Shown piece after piece: positions 15,163 to 23,017 of a stretch of DNA of 30,053 nt. Origin of the DNA: a virus; IMG/VR virus record IMGVR_UViG_3300042303_000009, positions 1 through 30,053 of that record; one strand, 5' to 3'. Positions within the stretch are counted from its first letter, which is position 1. Each line of letters begins with the position of its first letter. The notes beneath the pieces are model-generated. The model had not been told where the DNA came from and made no database searches. It saw only the letters and a list, made by a program, of their open reading frames with translations. The position numbers were made by a program, and so were the translations under genes.

Positions 15163-15198
15163 AGAGGCTTAGCCCCTAGCGAGTAGTGCTTGGCCTCT
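15163..15198 (+). terminator. Possible RNA hairpin after small basic genes (weak)
   Basis: AGAGGC and GCCTCT (15163-15168 and 15193-15198) can pair around a 24-base loop in the 88-base gap between the basic mini-genes and rlpA-like gene. There is no U-run afterwards, so a true rho-independent terminator is unlikely. An RNA-processing or attenuation structure is possible. Nothing else clear is visible in 15154-15241. Confidence 0.25.
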
Positions 15199-15241
15199 TA
15201 AATGAGTAGATGGAAATATAAATGTTCCTTGCTATCTTATT

Positions 15242-15538
15242 ATGATCCCTCTTCTAACTACTCTGTCGGTGATTACCTCTTGGTATGGTCCTGGTTTCCA
15301 TGGTAACCTTACTGCGAGTGGATCTCGATACAATCAAAACGGCCTTACTGCAGCGCACAAGACACTCCCCTTTGGCACACGTTTACGTACTTGCTTTAAG
15401 AGGTGTGCCGTGGTGACGGTCAACGATCGTGGTCCCTACATTCATGGTAGGAGCCTTGATCTCAGTAAAGGTGCGGCTGATGCTATCGGTCTCACTGCCT
15501 CTGGAGTTGGACGAGTCTCTGTTACTCGACTTAACTAA
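15242..15538 (+). CDS. RlpA-like double-psi beta-barrel protein
   Basis: 98-residue protein that is essentially one RlpA domain: TSWYGPGFHGNLTASGSRYNQNGLTAAHKTLPFGT...VTVNDRGPYIHGRSLDLSKGAADAIGL. Bacterial RlpA is a septal lytic transglycosylase acting on denuded peptidoglycan. H39 (AAHKTLPFGT) and D62 (VNDRGPY) correspond to residues considered catalytic in Pseudomonas RlpA. The domain is complete but there is no SPOR domain and only 12 N-terminal hydrophobic residues, too few for a full signal peptide. ATG 15242 has no good ribosome site and overlaps (ATGA) the end of a 7-codon ORF from 15222, so coupling is possible. The role could be lysis, wall penetration or a virion part; the sequence does not decide. 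Confidence 0.85.
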   Translation: MIPLLTTLSVITSWYGPGFHGNLTASGSRYNQNGLTAAHKTLPFGTRLRTCFKRCAVVTVNDRGPYIHGRSLDLSKGAADAIGLTASGVGRVSVTRLN

Positions 15539-15544
15539 CTACAC

Positions 15545-15898
15545 ATGGTTACAATCGCGGATTCCGCATGGATGGCTGGACTCTTCGAGGGCGAAGGGTC
15601 TATATCCATTAGTCAGAAAAAAGGTTACTGCTACCTTCAACTAGTCAGTACTGATCATGACGTTCTACTTAAGTTCGCCGGGTTAGCTAATTGCACTAAC
15701 AACAAAATTACTTACTGCCCGCGTCGGTCACACCAAAATAAAGATGCTTGGAAGTGGCAAGTTGGTAATAGAAAAGATGTTACTCGACTGCTCAATCTAA
15801 TGCTACCGTATCTGGGTGATCGTCGTGCCCATAAGGCATTAGATGTTTTCGATTTTTACGATGACCGCAACTTTAACTCTACCCCAGAAAGAGTCTAA
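15545..15898 (+). CDS. LAGLIDADG-type homing endonuclease
   Basis: 117-residue free-standing homing endonuclease with one LAGLIDADG-like motif, [17 protein letters not shown] (residues 7-23), whose acidic residue in GEG would bind metal. The rest fits phage members of the family: [50 protein letters not shown]. Single-motif enzymes act as homodimers and cut a long site, copying themselves into uncut relatives. It lies immediately upstream of psbA, and its last 38 bases are the first codons of psbA in another frame. psbA itself is uninterrupted, so no intron is seen here. Confidence 0.88.
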   Translation: MVTIADSAWMAGLFEGEGSISISQKKGYCYLQLVSTDHDVLLKFAGLANCTNNKITYCPRRSHQNKDAWKWQVGNRKDVTRLLNLMLPYLGDRRAHKALDVFDFYDDRNFNSTPERV

Positions 15899-16922
15899 TA
15901 TCTGGGATAAGTACCTTAGCTGGGTAACCAGTACTAATAATCGTCTTTATATCGGACACTTTGGGGTGATCATGATCCCCTGTTTACTGGCTGCAGCTAT
16001 CTGCTTTATTATCGCTTTTGTAGCAGCACCTCCAACGGATATTGATGGTATTCGTGAACCAGTATCAGGCAGCCTTCTTTATGGAAACAACATCATATCG
16101 GGAGCCGTCGTTCCGAGCAGCAATGCCATCGGACTACACTTCTACCCAATTTGGGAAGCTAATTCACTTGATGAATGGCTCTACAACGGGGGTCCATTCC
16201 AACTTACAGTGTTCCACTTCCTCATTGGCATCTATGCTTACATGGGACGAGAGTGGGAACTTAGCTATCGACTAGGAATGAGGCCTTGGATCTTTGTCGC
16301 ATACTCTGCTCCCGTGGCGGCTGCTACCGCTGTATTCCTTATCTATCCCTTTGGTCAAGGAAGCTTCTCTGATGCTATGCCTTTGGGTATCTCCGGCACC
16401 TTCAACTACATGCTGGTGTTCCAGGCTGAACATAACATTCTTATGCACCCCTTCCATATGCTTGGAGTCGCGGGTGTATTTGGTGGGTCTTTGTTTAGCG
16501 CGATGCACGGCAGCCTGGTTACGTCTAGTCTTGTTCGTGAAACGACTGAAGAGATCTCTCAGAACTATGGGTACAAGTTCGGTCAAGAAGAAGAGACTTA
16601 TAACATCGTTGCCGCTCATGGTTATTTTGGACGTTTGATCTTCCAGTATGCATCTTTCAATAATAGCCGTAGCCTTCACTTCTTCCTTGCTGCTTGGCCT
16701 GTTGTTGGTATCTGGTTTGCTGCTTTGGGCGTTTCGACCATGGCTTTCAATCTTAATGGTTTCAACTTTAACCAAAGCCTTGTCAGCTCTGAAGGGAAAG
16801 TGATTAACACTTGGGCTGACATTCTTAACCGAGCTGGTCTTGGTTTTGAAGTGATGCATGAACGCAATGCTCACAACTTCCCACTTGACCTTGCAGCACA
16901 CACTGCACCTATCATTGGTTAA
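15861..16922 (+). CDS. psbA: Photosystem II D1 protein
   Basis: 353-residue D1, the core photosystem II reaction-centre subunit that binds P680, pheophytin, QB and the oxygen-evolving cluster and is rapidly photodamaged. Phage copies replace host D1 during infection. The whole conserved chain is present: [158 protein letters not shown]. Numbering is offset +1 from standard D1. Residue 131 is Glu (canonical 130). The tail after the CtpA cleavage Ala (345) is only 8 residues. ATG 15861 gives the normal N-terminus; an ATG at 15843 would add six odd residues. The start lies inside the endonuclease gene and has no clear ribosome site. Confidence 0.98.
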   Translation: MTATLTLPQKESNIWDKYLSWVTSTNNRLYIGHFGVIMIPCLLAAAICFIIAFVAAPPTDIDGIREPVSGSLLYGNNIISGAVVPSSNAIGLHFYPIWEANSLDEWLYNGGPFQLTVFHFLIGIYAYMGREWELSYRLGMRPWIFVAYSAPVAAATAVFLIYPFGQGSFSDAMPLGISGTFNYMLVFQAEHNILMHPFHMLGVAGVFGGSLFSAMHGSLVTSSLVRETTEEISQNYGYKFGQEEETYNIVAAHGYFGRLIFQYASFNNSRSLHFFLAAWPVVGIWFAALGVSTMAFNLNGFNFNQSLVSSEGKVINTWADILNRAGLGFEVMHERNAHNFPLDLAAHTAPIIG

Positions 16923-16924
16923 TT

Positions 16925-17104
16925 ATGGCACGCGCTAATCCTTTTGATCCGAAGGTATCTTCGGTATCTGCTGTTCAATACGTAACGAATCTCGCTGCTT
17001 CTCCTGCCTTTGCAACTGCATATGGTGAAGCTAATCAAACGCTCGTTGAAATGAGCCCTAAGGGTGTTAAGGTGCAAGCTGGTACGCTTGCTACTTGGCC
17101 CTAA
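16925..17104 (+). CDS. Hypothetical protein between psbA and terminator (59 aa)
   Basis: 59-residue protein (MARANPFDPKVSSVSAVQYVTNLAASPAFATAYGEANQTLVEMSPKGVKVQAGTLATWP) starting two bases after the psbA stop and ending 15 bases before a terminator. It is Ala/Ser/Thr-rich, with no membrane segment or motif I recognise. Being the last gene before the terminator, it probably shares the psbA transcript. It may be a small virion-associated protein, but that is only inference from position and composition. Confidence 0.6.
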   Translation: MARANPFDPKVSSVSAVQYVTNLAASPAFATAYGEANQTLVEMSPKGVKVQAGTLATWP

Positions 17105-17118
17105 CTTTTAATTGGATT

Positions 17119-17151
17119 GGAGGCACCTCAGAGTAGGACCTCCTTTTCTTT
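17119..17151 (+). terminator. Rho-independent terminator after psbA cluster
   Basis: GGAGG (17119-17123) pairs with CCTCC (17139-17143), with an inner CCT/AGG extension around a 6-base loop, followed by TTTTCTTT. It separates the psbA cluster from the capsid gene, which then needs its own promoter or readthrough. Confidence 0.75.
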
Positions 17152-17272
17152 GGCTTAGGCCGGTTACGACCGATACCCTTTGCCATGACAGTCGGAGAGA
17201 CGACACCAAAAATGACTACAAAATTTTCTAGGATCCTAGAGAGACAACGCAAACAACTCTCTCTTAACTATT
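17152..17272 (+). promoter_or_regulatory. Capsid gene leader with palindrome and hairpins
   Basis: This is the untranslated stretch before the major capsid gene. It holds CGGT-TACG-ACCG, a perfect 14-base palindrome TCTAGGATCCTAGA (17227-17240), and AGAGAGA (17238-17244) that can pair with TCTCTCT (17258-17264), a 7-bp stem ending 8 bases before the start. A late phage promoter and a processed or stabilised 5' end are expected here by analogy with T7 gene 10, but I cannot identify the promoter with certainty. Confidence 0.5.
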
Positions 17273-18292
17273 GTGGCTAACACTCTTGTAACTCCTGTAG
17301 GTCGGATTAATAACACTAGTTCGACCCCTCTTGCTCTTGGTACTGCTTATGATACCAAGTACGCAACTTATCTGAAACTGTTCTCTGGCGAGATGTTCAA
17401 AGCCTATGAAGGCGCGACTATCGCTAAGGGCACTGTGCAAAGCCGTACCCTGAAGAACGGTAAGGCAATGCAGTTCATCTTCACTGGCCGTATGGAAGCG
17501 GCTTACCACGAGCCTGGTACTCCGATCCTGGGCAGTGGTGATCCTCCGGTGGCCGAGAAGACCATCGTCTGTGATGACCTCCTCATCAGCTCTGCATTCG
17601 TGTATGATCTTGATGAGACCCTTGCTCACTATAGCCTCCGTTCGGAGATTGCCAAGAAGATTGGTTATGCTCTGGCTGAAGCTTATGACAAAAAGATCTT
17701 CCGTCAGATCGCTAAGGCTGCTCGTGAAGCTCATCCTATCACTGCCGCTCCTGGTCCTGAGCCCGGCGGTTCTGTGATTCAACTTGGTGCTAACAAAGAG
17801 TATGATGCTCAAGCACTGGTTGATGCCTTCTTCGAGGCTGCTTCTATTCTCGATGAGAAGAACCTGCCTAAGCAAGGCCGCACTGCTGTACTGTCTCCTC
17901 GTCAGTACTACGCACTTGTGTCTCAGGTGGACAGCAACATCCTCAACCGTGACTATGGCAACAGCCAAGGTAACCTGAACAGCGGTGAGGGCCTGTATGA
18001 GATCGCTGGTATCTCCATCAAGCGTTCCAACAACCTACCCTTCCTGGCTGGTAACGTGTCTTCCGTCAACGGTGAGAACAACGACTACTCCGGTAACTTC
18101 AGCACCCACTGTGGTCTGATCTACTACAAGGATGCCGCTGGTGTTGTGGAAGCTATTGCTCCTTCTGTGCAGACTACCTCTGGTGATGTCTCCGTGATGT
18201 ACCAGGGTGACCTGATCGTGGGTCGTCTGGCTATGGGCTGCGGTACCCTGAACCCCGCTGCTGCTATTGAGCTGCAGTCGGCTCGCTCCTGA
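17273..18292 (+). CDS. Major capsid protein (T7 gp10-like)
   Basis: 339-residue capsid shell protein, close to T7 gp10A (345 residues) with the expected HK97 fold. Recognisable parts are FSGEMFKAYEGATIAKGTVQSRTLKNGKAMQFIFTGRMEAAYHEPGTPILG, IVCDDLLISSAFVYDLDETLAHYSLRSEIAKKIGYALAEAYDKKIFRQI, and the C-terminal VMYQGDLIVGRLAMGCGTLNPAAAIELQ. The start is GTG. No Shine-Dalgarno is obvious, so the structured leader may matter. Codon use favours C-ending codons far more than neighbouring genes, as expected for the most abundant protein. It ends in tandem stops TGA TAA. T7 makes a minor frameshifted form; I see no comparable site here. Confidence 0.97.
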   Translation: MANTLVTPVGRINNTSSTPLALGTAYDTKYATYLKLFSGEMFKAYEGATIAKGTVQSRTLKNGKAMQFIFTGRMEAAYHEPGTPILGSGDPPVAEKTIVCDDLLISSAFVYDLDETLAHYSLRSEIAKKIGYALAEAYDKKIFRQIAKAAREAHPITAAPGPEPGGSVIQLGANKEYDAQALVDAFFEAASILDEKNLPKQGRTAVLSPRQYYALVSQVDSNILNRDYGNSQGNLNSGEGLYEIAGISIKRSNNLPFLAGNVSSVNGENNDYSGNFSTHCGLIYYKDAAGVVEAIAPSVQTTSGDVSVMYQGDLIVGRLAMGCGTLNPAAAIELQSARS

Positions 18293-18307
18293 TAAAGGAG
18301 ACAGCTA

Positions 18308-18640
18308 ATGGGATTCGCACTTGTTGACGGTGTAGGTGTCACTACTAGTGAAACTGCCTACATGCGTCCTCCTATTGAGCCTGGCCGTGAAGGTGGTACG
18401 GTTGTCAGTGTAACTCGTACATCTGGTGGTACTGGCCAAACTGCTGGTACCGGTAAAACCACAACTGCCGATAACATCAATGGCTCTGGCTGTACCATCA
18501 CTACCACTGTAACTAGTGGTGCTGTAACTGGCCAGACTGTTGCTGCTGGTGGTGATGGCTATCGCGTTGGTGATGTGCTGTCAGTTGCTGGTACAACCGC
18601 TGCAACCTTCCGTGTTGACACTGTTTCTTATACCAACTGA
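18308..18640 (+). CDS. Gly/Thr-rich small virion protein, putative
   Basis: 110-residue protein with a strongly biased Gly/Thr/Val composition and a segment GGDGYRVGDVLSVAGTTAATFRVDTV, a G-GY-x-x-GD-x-L-x-V pattern seen in many phage capsid or tail decoration proteins. It follows a good ribosome site (AAGGAGA, 6 bases before the ATG) and sits 15 bases after the capsid gene, before the late terminator. It shares the capsid gene's C-rich codon use, so it is probably abundant. A head-decoration or knob-type protein is plausible. No direct homologue is recognised. Confidence 0.7.
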   Translation: MGFALVDGVGVTTSETAYMRPPIEPGREGGTVVSVTRTSGGTGQTAGTGKTTTADNINGSGCTITTTVTSGAVTGQTVAAGGDGYRVGDVLSVAGTTAATFRVDTVSYTN

Positions 18641-18651
18641 GGTACTATCTA

Positions 18652-18924
18652 ATGGCTAATCTTTCTACTGCTGCTGGTGGTAACGGTGTTGCTGGTAACG
18701 TTAACTTCGCTACCCGCACTGTGACCGGCGCATACGCTTCTACCTATGCTGATAACGGCAACCTGGCTGTCTCTGACAACCACGCTGTTCGTCGCTCGGT
18801 ATCCCGCACCCATGGTGGTGCTACCGCCTCTGGCGTGTTCTCGGAGACCCAATGTCTTCGTACTTCTTACTCTGGTGTTGAGTCGGATGTTCCGGCACTT
18901 GACGCCAGCCGTACTGCTGCCTAA
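18652..18924 (+). CDS. Ala/Gly/Ser-rich small virion protein, putative
   Basis: 90-residue protein (MANLSTAAGGNGVAGNVNFATRTVTGAYASTYADNGNLAVSDNHAVRRSVSRTHGG...) with codon use like the capsid gene. It is the last gene before the strong terminator at 18936. Low complexity and the location suggest an abundant virion or capsid-associated component. I do not recognise a family. The Shine-Dalgarno (TGAGGT, about 10 bases upstream) is moderate. Confidence 0.7.
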   Translation: MANLSTAAGGNGVAGNVNFATRTVTGAYASTYADNGNLAVSDNHAVRRSVSRTHGGATASGVFSETQCLRTSYSGVESDVPALDASRTAA

Positions 18925-18935
18925 CTAGGTTTACT

Positions 18936-18964
18936 AAGGGGGTCCTTCGGGATCCCTTTTTTTT
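18936..18964 (+). terminator. Strong rho-independent terminator after capsid operon
   Basis: AAGGGGGTCC-TTCG-GGATCCCTT followed by an unbroken T-run: an 8-10 bp stem with one G-T pair, a UUCG tetraloop and 8 Ts (18957-18964). It corresponds to the T7 Tphi terminator position just after the capsid gene and would reduce transcription into the tail genes. Confidence 0.9.
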
Positions 18965-18987
18965 AATTCTTCTATAACACCATTGTT

Positions 18988-19647
18988 ATGCCGTATACCA
19001 ATAACGCTCAGGCTGAGCTACAAGCTGTTAATGAAATTCTGGCGTCTATTGGTCAGGCGCCTGTTACCACCATTGAGGCACAGACCATCACATATGAAGA
19101 TGGTACTACTGTCGAAGCTGTAATCAACCCGGAAGTTGCAATTACTTACGAGACCTTAATGCAAGTCTCTCGGGAGGTACAGGCTGAGGGGTGGACATTT
19201 AACCGAGAGGTTGAATACCCACTTACTCCTGATACTAATGGCTATCTATCACTTACTGGTAGTATGCTACAAATTGATCTTAGCGATAACGTAGCTAATA
19301 GTAACTACGATACTGTCATTAGGAATGGCAGGCTTTACGATAAGATCGGACACACTGATGTATGGGATACAACTAAGACATACGATGTAGATGTTGTCTG
19401 GTATTACGACTTCGTTGATCTTCCTCAAGTCTTTAAGGACTACATCACATCACGAGCTGCTACACGTTGTGCTATTCGTCTTGTTGGTGATGTCAACCTT
19501 ACTCAAGCCCTGGCATCATTCGAGACATGGCGTAGGTCCAACTGTCTTGAGTATGAATGCAATGAGGGTGACTACACTATGTTTGGTTTCAAACAAGGTG
19601 ATGGATTCTACAGCAGCTATAAACCATTCAAGGCTCTTGCACGATGA
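18988..19647 (+). CDS. Tail tubular protein A (T7 gp11-like)
   Basis: 219-residue adaptor that forms the ring joining the portal to the tail nozzle. AQAELQAVNEILASIGQAPVTTIE matches T7 gp11 ([23 protein letters not shown]). Matching continues at VQAEGWTFNREVEYPL, the IGHTDVWD region and the C-terminal MFGFKQGDGFYSSYKPFKALAR. It is 23 residues longer than T7 gp11 (196). ATG 18988 lies 24 bases after the terminator T-run with no strong ribosome site. The stop overlaps the next gene's start by ATGA. Confidence 0.94.
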   Translation: MPYTNNAQAELQAVNEILASIGQAPVTTIEAQTITYEDGTTVEAVINPEVAITYETLMQVSREVQAEGWTFNREVEYPLTPDTNGYLSLTGSMLQIDLSDNVANSNYDTVIRNGRLYDKIGHTDVWDTTKTYDVDVVWYYDFVDLPQVFKDYITSRAATRCAIRLVGDVNLTQALASFETWRRSNCLEYECNEGDYTMFGFKQGDGFYSSYKPFKALAR

Positions 19648-22097
19648 CAGCAATCTCTCAACGTATACCTAATTTCATTGGTGGTGTGTCCCAACAGGCT
19701 GATGAGAAGATGCTGTTGGGTCAAGTTAAAGATGCCCTTAACTGTTACCCTGATATTACCCTTGGCTTGCTCAAGCGTCCTGGTGGTAAGTTCCTGGGTA
19801 GACTAGCGAATATAACTGCCAACACAGCTAATACAGCTGCATGGTTCAGTATGTTTAGGGATAACCAAGAGAAGTATATTGCTACTATATCTTCTGCTGG
19901 TGTACCTAGGGTATGGAACCTGTTGACTGGACTAGCTGGTACTATCACTTACCCGACTGGTAAGCAAGCATCTATTGAAAGCTACCTAACTGCTACTGAC
20001 TACCGTAGTATCAAAACTCTCACTATTAACGACTTCACCTATATCGTCAACAGTGAGAAGATTGTTACAGCTAAAGCAGCACCAACTTGGAATGCTAAGC
20101 GTCAGGCAACACTTATTGTTACTGCTGTTGACCACGATAATACCTACTCTGTAACCATTAACAGTACAACTTTTACCTATACATCGCCTAGTTCTAATTC
20201 TGGTAACCTGGTTATTGGTACAGTGATGACTGGCATATCTAATGCTATCACTAGTGGCTTTGCTACTAAGACTATCATTGATAATACCATCTACCTAACC
20301 TTTAACTCTGATACTAATGTATCTGCTTCTGGTGGTCCTGATGGTAAGTACATCAGAGCTTTCCAAGATTCAATCAATACATTTGCAGGTCTACCAGAAC
20401 AAGCTAAACACAACCAAGTCGTTAAGATCAACAACACATCAGCTAACCAAGATGACTTCTATCTGAAGTTTGTTGCTGATGATGGGGATAAAGGTAAAGG
20501 TTATTGGGAAGAGACTATTGCACCTAATGTAAGTAGGGGTGTTAATGAGAATACAATGCCTATTGCATTGATTCGTACTAGCCTTAGTCCTCTTACCTTT
20601 AGGGCTACCTTCCTGGATGGTTCAGAAACAATCAATGGACTTCCTCTGTTGTGGGAACCACGATTGGTTGGGGATGATGAATCCAATACCCACCCATCCT
20701 TTGTTGATAATACGATCCAAGACGTCTTCCTATTTAACAATAGGCTTGGATTTCTGACTGAAGATAATGTCTCCATGTCTCAAGCTGGAGATTACTATAA
20801 CTTCTACCATAAGTCTGCTACTACACTTACTGCAGCTGATCCTATTGACCTTAGCTGTGCCAGCATTAAACCTGCTATTGTTCGCTCGGTTGTACCAATC
20901 ACTCAGGGTCTTCTGTTGTTTAGTGATAGCCAACAGTTCCTGATGGAAGCAGAGAATGGTGCATGGACACCAGCTAACTGCACGATCAGCACTATTGCTA
21001 ACTACGAATGTGATCGCTATCTAAAGCCTATTGACCTCGGCTCTACTGTGTTGTATGCCAGTCGTAACCAGAGCTGGTCTAGGGTCTTTGAGATCTTCAC
21101 TAGGGGTCAAAGAGAAACACCTACTGTTACTGAGACCACAAAGATCGTTCCTGAGTGGGTACCACAAGACATCACGGACTCCGTAGGAAGTGCCCAGAAC
21201 GGCCTGTGGGCAGCCTCTGGTAGAGCCTCTAATACTTTGTACCTGTACAAGTTCTTTGAGCAGGGAGACGAACGTCCTATGGCTGCATGGGTTAAGTGGA
21301 CTCTACCATCTAATATCATCCATACAGCTGTTCAGAATGATGTTCTCTTTGTACTTACCAGTGGTACTGAGGGATACACTGTAACTCAACATAAACTTGT
21401 ACTAGCACCTAGTACTGGTGGTCTTATCAACAGCCTAGGAAACACTGTTGATCCTTACTTGGATTCATGGTGTGAGGTAACTGATGCTGCTATGGTATCC
21501 CCTACACCTCCTACTGCTCCAAGCTATAGTAATACTACTTCTGTTACTAAGGTATACTTGCCTACTTACTTCAACACCACCAAGGTGATCAAGTTTGTCG
21601 TAGGTCTACTTAAGGTTGGTAACCCAGGTACGCAATCTGGTTATACTAACGTAGCCACATTAGCCACTGATGGTGGTGGTACATACTTCACTATTCCTGG
21701 TGATGTTACTGGTAACTATATCTATGTTGGCTATGAATACAACATGGAGATTACCCTGCCTAGATACTACTACTCAATGGGTCAATCAGGTGTTGACTTT
21801 ACTGCTGTTACCACGACATCACGTATGGCATTCTATACGGGATTAGGTGGTGATATTTACTTTAGTATCAGAGATCGTAGTAGACCTGAATGGTCCAGTA
21901 TTGGTGGTGCACAGATAGCTGACTTCTATCCAGCCAATACCTCACCATTCCGTGATACTTACGTCTATAAAGTTCCCATTTATCAAAGGCCAGACAACTA
22001 TACAATGAAAGTAACTTCAAATACTCCATTCCCTGTTAGTCTTGTGGCTATGCAATGGGAAGGACAATACTCACCTGGCTTCTATAGGAGGACCTGA
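19644..22097 (+). CDS. Tail tubular protein B (T7 gp12-like nozzle)
   Basis: 817-residue nozzle protein (T7 gp12 is 794), six copies of which form the stubby tail through which DNA leaves. The diagnostic N-terminus ISQRIPNFIGGVSQQADEKMLLGQVKDALNCYPDITLGLLKRPGGKFLGRL matches T7-like gp12 proteins. FLFNNRLGFLTEDNVSMSQAGDYYNFYHKSATTLTAADPIDLSCAS, a beta-propeller-type segment, is also typical. The gene starts 4 bases inside gene A's end (ATGA), supporting coupled translation. The stop is followed after 2 bases by the next ATG. Confidence 0.95.
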   Translation: MTAISQRIPNFIGGVSQQADEKMLLGQVKDALNCYPDITLGLLKRPGGKFLGRLANITANTANTAAWFSMFRDNQEKYIATISSAGVPRVWNLLTGLAGTITYPTGKQASIESYLTATDYRSIKTLTINDFTYIVNSEKIVTAKAAPTWNAKRQATLIVTAVDHDNTYSVTINSTTFTYTSPSSNSGNLVIGTVMTGISNAITSGFATKTIIDNTIYLTFNSDTNVSASGGPDGKYIRAFQDSINTFAGLPEQAKHNQVVKINNTSANQDDFYLKFVADDGDKGKGYWEETIAPNVSRGVNENTMPIALIRTSLSPLTFRATFLDGSETINGLPLLWEPRLVGDDESNTHPSFVDNTIQDVFLFNNRLGFLTEDNVSMSQAGDYYNFYHKSATTLTAADPIDLSCASIKPAIVRSVVPITQGLLLFSDSQQFLMEAENGAWTPANCTISTIANYECDRYLKPIDLGSTVLYASRNQSWSRVFEIFTRGQRETPTVTETTKIVPEWVPQDITDSVGSAQNGLWAASGRASNTLYLYKFFEQGDERPMAAWVKWTLPSNIIHTAVQNDVLFVLTSGTEGYTVTQHKLVLAPSTGGLINSLGNTVDPYLDSWCEVTDAAMVSPTPPTAPSYSNTTSVTKVYLPTYFNTTKVIKFVVGLLKVGNPGTQSGYTNVATLATDGGGTYFTIPGDVTGNYIYVGYEYNMEITLPRYYYSMGQSGVDFTAVTTTSRMAFYTGLGGDIYFSIRDRSRPEWSSIGGAQIADFYPANTSPFRDTYVYKVPIYQRPDNYTMKVTSNTPFPVSLVAMQWEGQYSPGFYRRT

Positions 22098-22099
22098 GG

Positions 22100-22999
22100 A
22101 TGGATCCAATTAGCGCGATCCTTGGAATAGGTAGTTCCATCTTTGGTGGCTTAGCTGGACAAGCTGAAGCAGATGCTCAGAATAGAGCCATCAATGCACA
22201 ACATAAATATAGTACACAAGCTTGGCGTTACGGTAAACGTAGTACCATGGCTGATTGGCGTCATAGCACTAAGCAGTGGCGTCTGAATGAAAAGAACGAA
22301 GAGACACTTGGTGCATTCAAGGATGCAACTAACCTTCAAGATTGGCAGTACAACTTAAAGATTCAAGACTTTGAGTACGCCTCTCAGATGAAGCAATATG
22401 CTAAGTCTGAGAAGATCTACGGTCAGCAGCTCACCTTCAACCAAATGGCACAAGCTGCTGCCAATGAAGCTGAGTATCGTAAGCTGGAAGATACCATGAA
22501 AGAGATGGCATTCCAGAATCAAGATATTGTTATCAAAGCTCTTCAGTCTGAAGGCGCTGCTGCTGTTAAAGGTCAGCAAGGTAGAAGTGCAGAGAAGATG
22601 GAGCAAGCTCAATTTGCTGCTCTTGGTCGTAACCAGGCAATTCTTGCTGAGTCACTGTTGAGTGCTAAGGCTGATACAGCATCTGCCTTGCGTAAGATTG
22701 CTAACGATAAGTTTGGTGCTGATCTTGCTGCAGAAGCTAGCCGTATGCTACGTCCTGATCGCCTTCCACAACCGCCTAAGCCTCTTACTACACCACGTGC
22801 TGAGTATCTCAAACCACGTAAGCCTAAGGCATTTGACTTCGGTCCTAAACCTGTTAAAGGTGCTATGGCATCTTCTACTGGTGCATGGATGGGAGCAGCT
22901 ACTCAAGGTTTAACTAGCATTGCTGGTGCTATTGGTAGTTCTGGAAGTAAATACGATTTCACACTAGGAGGTAGAACCAACTCTTTAGGTGGAGCATAA
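22100..22999 (+). CDS. Internal virion protein (T7 gp14-like)
   Basis: 299-residue core/ejection protein located where T7 has gp14 (196 residues). Gp14 is ejected and forms a channel in the outer membrane at infection. The N-terminus (ISAILGIGSSIFGGLAGQAEADAQN) is Gly/Ile/Ala-rich and could insert in a membrane. The middle is long, charged, helical and Gln/Lys-rich (RAINAQHKYSTQAWRYGKRS...). The C-terminus is basic and Pro-rich, ending in Gly/Ser. It has an excellent ribosome site (AGGAGGACCTGAGG before ATG). The call rests on position, length and helical character; sequence identity to T7 is low. Confidence 0.8.
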   Translation: MDPISAILGIGSSIFGGLAGQAEADAQNRAINAQHKYSTQAWRYGKRSTMADWRHSTKQWRLNEKNEETLGAFKDATNLQDWQYNLKIQDFEYASQMKQYAKSEKIYGQQLTFNQMAQAAANEAEYRKLEDTMKEMAFQNQDIVIKALQSEGAAAVKGQQGRSAEKMEQAQFAALGRNQAILAESLLSAKADTASALRKIANDKFGADLAAEASRMLRPDRLPQPPKPLTTPRAEYLKPRKPKAFDFGPKPVKGAMASSTGAWMGAATQGLTSIAGAIGSSGSKYDFTLGGRTNSLGGA

Positions 23000-23017
23000 T
23001 CACTAACTAACATTGAA

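Noticed and set aside
15202-15306. 34-codon ORF (MSRWKYKCSLLSYYDP...) overlapping the start of the RlpA-like gene
   Set aside because: Largely nested in the better supported RlpA-like frame, no ribosome site and no recognisable sequence.
16272-16901. Antisense 209-codon ORF opposite psbA, and similar long minus-strand ORFs opposite the capsid gene (17264-17968) and the ssDNA-binding protein (2442-2945)
   Set aside because: All oppose strongly conserved genes, have compositions typical of antisense frames, lack ribosome sites, and no gene in the window is on the minus strand.
18290-18310. Readthrough from the capsid gene into the in-frame next gene, giving an extended minor capsid protein
   Set aside because: The frames match, but two consecutive stops (TGA TAA) and a good Shine-Dalgarno before the next ATG make separate translation far more likely.
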